Positions 61,691 through 64,000 of a stretch of 64,000 nucleotides of DNA are shown piece by piece. The stretch's first letter is position 1. Each line of letters opens with the position of its first letter. A model generated the notes under the pieces. The model was not told the origin of the DNA and searched no databases. It saw only the letters and a program-made list of their open reading frames with translations. This DNA is from Phoebastria nigripes (Eukaryota > Chordata > Aves > Procellariiformes > Diomedeidae): contig JAYKAV010002673.1 in NCBI GenBank assembly GCA_035582835.1, positions 437,620-501,619 on the forward strand, written 5' to 3'. Both the position numbers and the translations under genes were made by a program.

Positions 61691-64000
61691 CTTAAAAGCA
61701 ACCTTACTCCTGTTTATTTTGATTAAAGGCTATTGCTAGATATCATAATATAACTTGACAATAAAGAGAAAAAGGAAAAAAAAACAGTTGTTGCCTAGAG
61801 CTTCTACAGAGTCAAACTGAAATCAACACAAAAAAGATGTGTTGTCTTTATTGTAACAGTGACAGCACTGGTACCATCCTTGAGCGGGATGGTACCTGCT
61901 CACATCCACATAAGCCTAATGACGCTAATGCTGCAAATGCTTTCTTCCCAACTGGGAGAGCGTGGGACAGATTGTGCATCACAGGTACGAGTGCTGCTTC
62001 TGAGCACTGGAGGTGCTTTACAATCCCCTTGGCTCCTCTGAGTAAACCGTTGTATAGTGACCTGGAGATGACAAATCCAGGTACCTCAGCACAAACACAT
62101 TATATATTTTATCACTTTTTCAAAAAGCTGGAAATAGATGACTCACCAGCAACCTGCCTTTGACCCAGTGCTGTGCAGAGTGGATTGAAACTCTCATAGG
62201 AGAAGTTATACAGCCAAGGTATTGGGTGATGGATATATTTTGCAGTGAAAACAGTGCTTCATATGAAACACACTTGCCCCAAGACGAGGGGGAAAAAAAC
62301 CACCACACCACCAAAACCAAAACTGCGCACTGAGTGTATATAAAATAGTATTAACAGGGCAATTATATTTAGAAAAAAAAGACTATGTAACACTCCCTGC
62401 TTCCTGCCTTCCAGATCTGCTTCTTGAATGGATTTCAAGCAACATCAGCTGAATCTAGCATTATAAACATTTGAAGTACTTACTATCTCTGGAGACCTGC
62501 AGGCCCTCTAAAGCGATCAGGGTTCGGTGTATCTGTGCCAGCCTTAATCCACTTCCCCAGATAATAGGCATATAAAATAGGACACATGTGCCACAAACCT
62601 AAACCAGGCAAGAAATATAAAAGGCCAGCCCCAGATCAAGGAGAACCTTTAAGGAGCAGGATCAGACATGTAAAATGCTTTACGTAAGGACAGTACTCCA
62701 CATAAAGGATGCGAAGTCAGATCAGATAATCCTTGCTACAAGAGTATGCAGTAAGATTGGACCTGGATGCTTTTAGGTTTGGGTCTTATTTACTTGTTTA
62801 GCAGGTTCTGATCAGCTGCACTTGTGCAAAGCCACTGATGAAGTACCAAAAACTCCATGATGATGGAAGTCATCACTTCATATGCAAAGGAAAATGGTAA
62901 ATTGTCATTACTGGTCATGATGTATGAGAGTGTTGATAACTGAACTCCTCTCTGAGAAATGATCAAGCTGAATTCACAGCTTGGGCAGTCATAAAAATAA
63001 CCTTTGTACCTGGACAATGTACAACCCTGACAGAAAAAACAAGCATGCTGCCCCATACTGCCTTTTCTACATCATCTTTAGAGCAGAGCCACCTGTCAAA
63101 ACATACTCCTAGTGTGTAATTTTATTTTCAACACTCTGAGCTCCAAAAACAATGGGACAGCTTTTCTCTTTCTACATTTTTAATCATCTTAGGATAGTAT
63201 GCGACAAGTGGCAGATGCTGTGGAAGACTGCATTTTGCATCTCAAGAGCTTGGCAGGCAAAAATATTGAGTAAGTCAATCAATACCACCCTTCCTGAGAC
63301 ACACTCAGCCTCAGCATACTGTTGCCTGCTGCAGGGATGCAAGGCAGCTGGAGAGCCATTGCACAACACCGCTCGCAGCAAAGCCGTGGGAACACAGGGC
63401 TGCCAGGCACAGGGCACCAACTCTGGCCCCTGCTATTCATTCAAAAGGTAACATATCTACTAAATTGGATAAACTATTAATAAGACGGTAAGTTAAGCTT
63501 GTAAGTCGGTGGTGGCTAGCTCCAAGACTTTGATGAGCAATTAAGAGACATTGGGAGCAACTCTTATTTTTTCAGACCGTGCCTGAGCCTAGGACCAGCA
63601 GCAGCACCTCCTTCCGATTCCAGTGACAGAAAAGTAGGTCAGCATGACGGGGCCAAACAAATACCAGTATAAATCCCATCCCTGATAAGCTGTCCAAGTT
63701 CATTCTTGTTTTATTGCACATTGCTCAGGTTTCATCCAAATCCTCTTCTGCATATGTTCTGTATTCCCCGCAGAGCGCCTGGTGCGTGGTAACCTAACTC
63801 CTGTGGTTACTTCCCCTTTCCAGCACTGAGATGGCAACAACCAAATGTAGTCATTTGCCCTGAAGAAACTCACAGGCCCAATTTAAAGAGAATGTTTAAA
63901 TACCTAATAACATATAGAAACTACTAACTCCAGACAGATTGTATTAATGACTTGTGTTTGTGCCACATCTAGGATCAAGTTCCTTCTAGAAAAACGGGGG

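Larger units (their letters stand above)
42728..64000 (-). other. Presumed last intron of DHRSX (incomplete)
   Basis: Because the gene runs right to left, everything from the acceptor to the right edge should be intron unless an upstream exon was missed. I searched for the complements of the conserved DHRSX motifs (TGGTDGIG, NNAG, YAQSK, DPGVVNTDVY) and did not find them. An intron of more than 21 kb fits the large size of DHRSX in vertebrates. Contents are simple A/C repeats (54,974-55,014; 57,103-57,168), a CA-rich patch near 45,905-45,935, a CpG cluster (56,461-56,580) and an old CR1 (61,400-61,690). Apart from these, frames on both strands are unrecognised. Confidence 0.65.

Noticed and set aside
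1..64000. CRISPR arrays, operons, rRNA or intact tRNA genes
   Set aside because: No regularly spaced repeats and no complete tRNA or rRNA signatures were seen. The sequence is a vertebrate nuclear genome.

Overview
The window is AT-rich vertebrate nuclear DNA and almost certainly avian. The indicators are a chicken-repeat-1 (CR1) LINE with an almost open reverse-transcriptase frame, several older CR1 fragments, and a 952-bp solo LTR of a type I recognise from bird genomes. Coding density is very low: most open frames are short and carry no recognisable domain. The species cannot be told from the sequence. Scattered single Ns and one 18-N gap after a poly-A run point to a draft assembly.

One host gene is recognised with confidence. 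The complement of 42,530-42,727 is the last coding exon of DHRSX, a short-chain dehydrogenase/reductase whose human copy lies in pseudoautosomal region 1. The exon has a proper splice acceptor, an open frame and a stop, followed by a 3' UTR with a poly(A) signal. The gene runs right to left, so 42,728-64,000 is read as part of its last intron. I found no other DHRSX exon there. The DNA left of about 42,250 is downstream of the gene.

Layout: 133-1,084 is a solo LTR with a 5-bp target-site duplication. 1,090-4,800 is single-copy-looking DNA with two blocks that resemble conserved non-coding elements. About 4,807-6,618 is a 5'-truncated CR1. 6,619-35,740 is intergenic, with a candidate enhancer-like block (9.56-9.85 kb), a tRNA-like fragment (12.84 kb), a probable retroposed 3' end (18.8 kb), a CpG-rich patch (21.7-22.2 kb), the poly-A/gap (23.3 kb) and an old CR1 (27.2 kb). 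About 35,740-36,195 is a very old CR1, and 40,643-41,017 is a younger one on the minus strand. The DHRSX 3' end follows at 41.9-42.7 kb. Its presumed intron holds simple A/C repeats, a small CpG cluster (56.46-56.58 kb) and another very old CR1 (61.4-61.7 kb).

There is no operon-like cooperation between genes here. The locus is the 3' end of one large housekeeping gene beside repeat-punctuated intergenic DNA. I did not find a convincing novel system. The non-coding blocks and the unexplained retroposed 3' end are the best leads.
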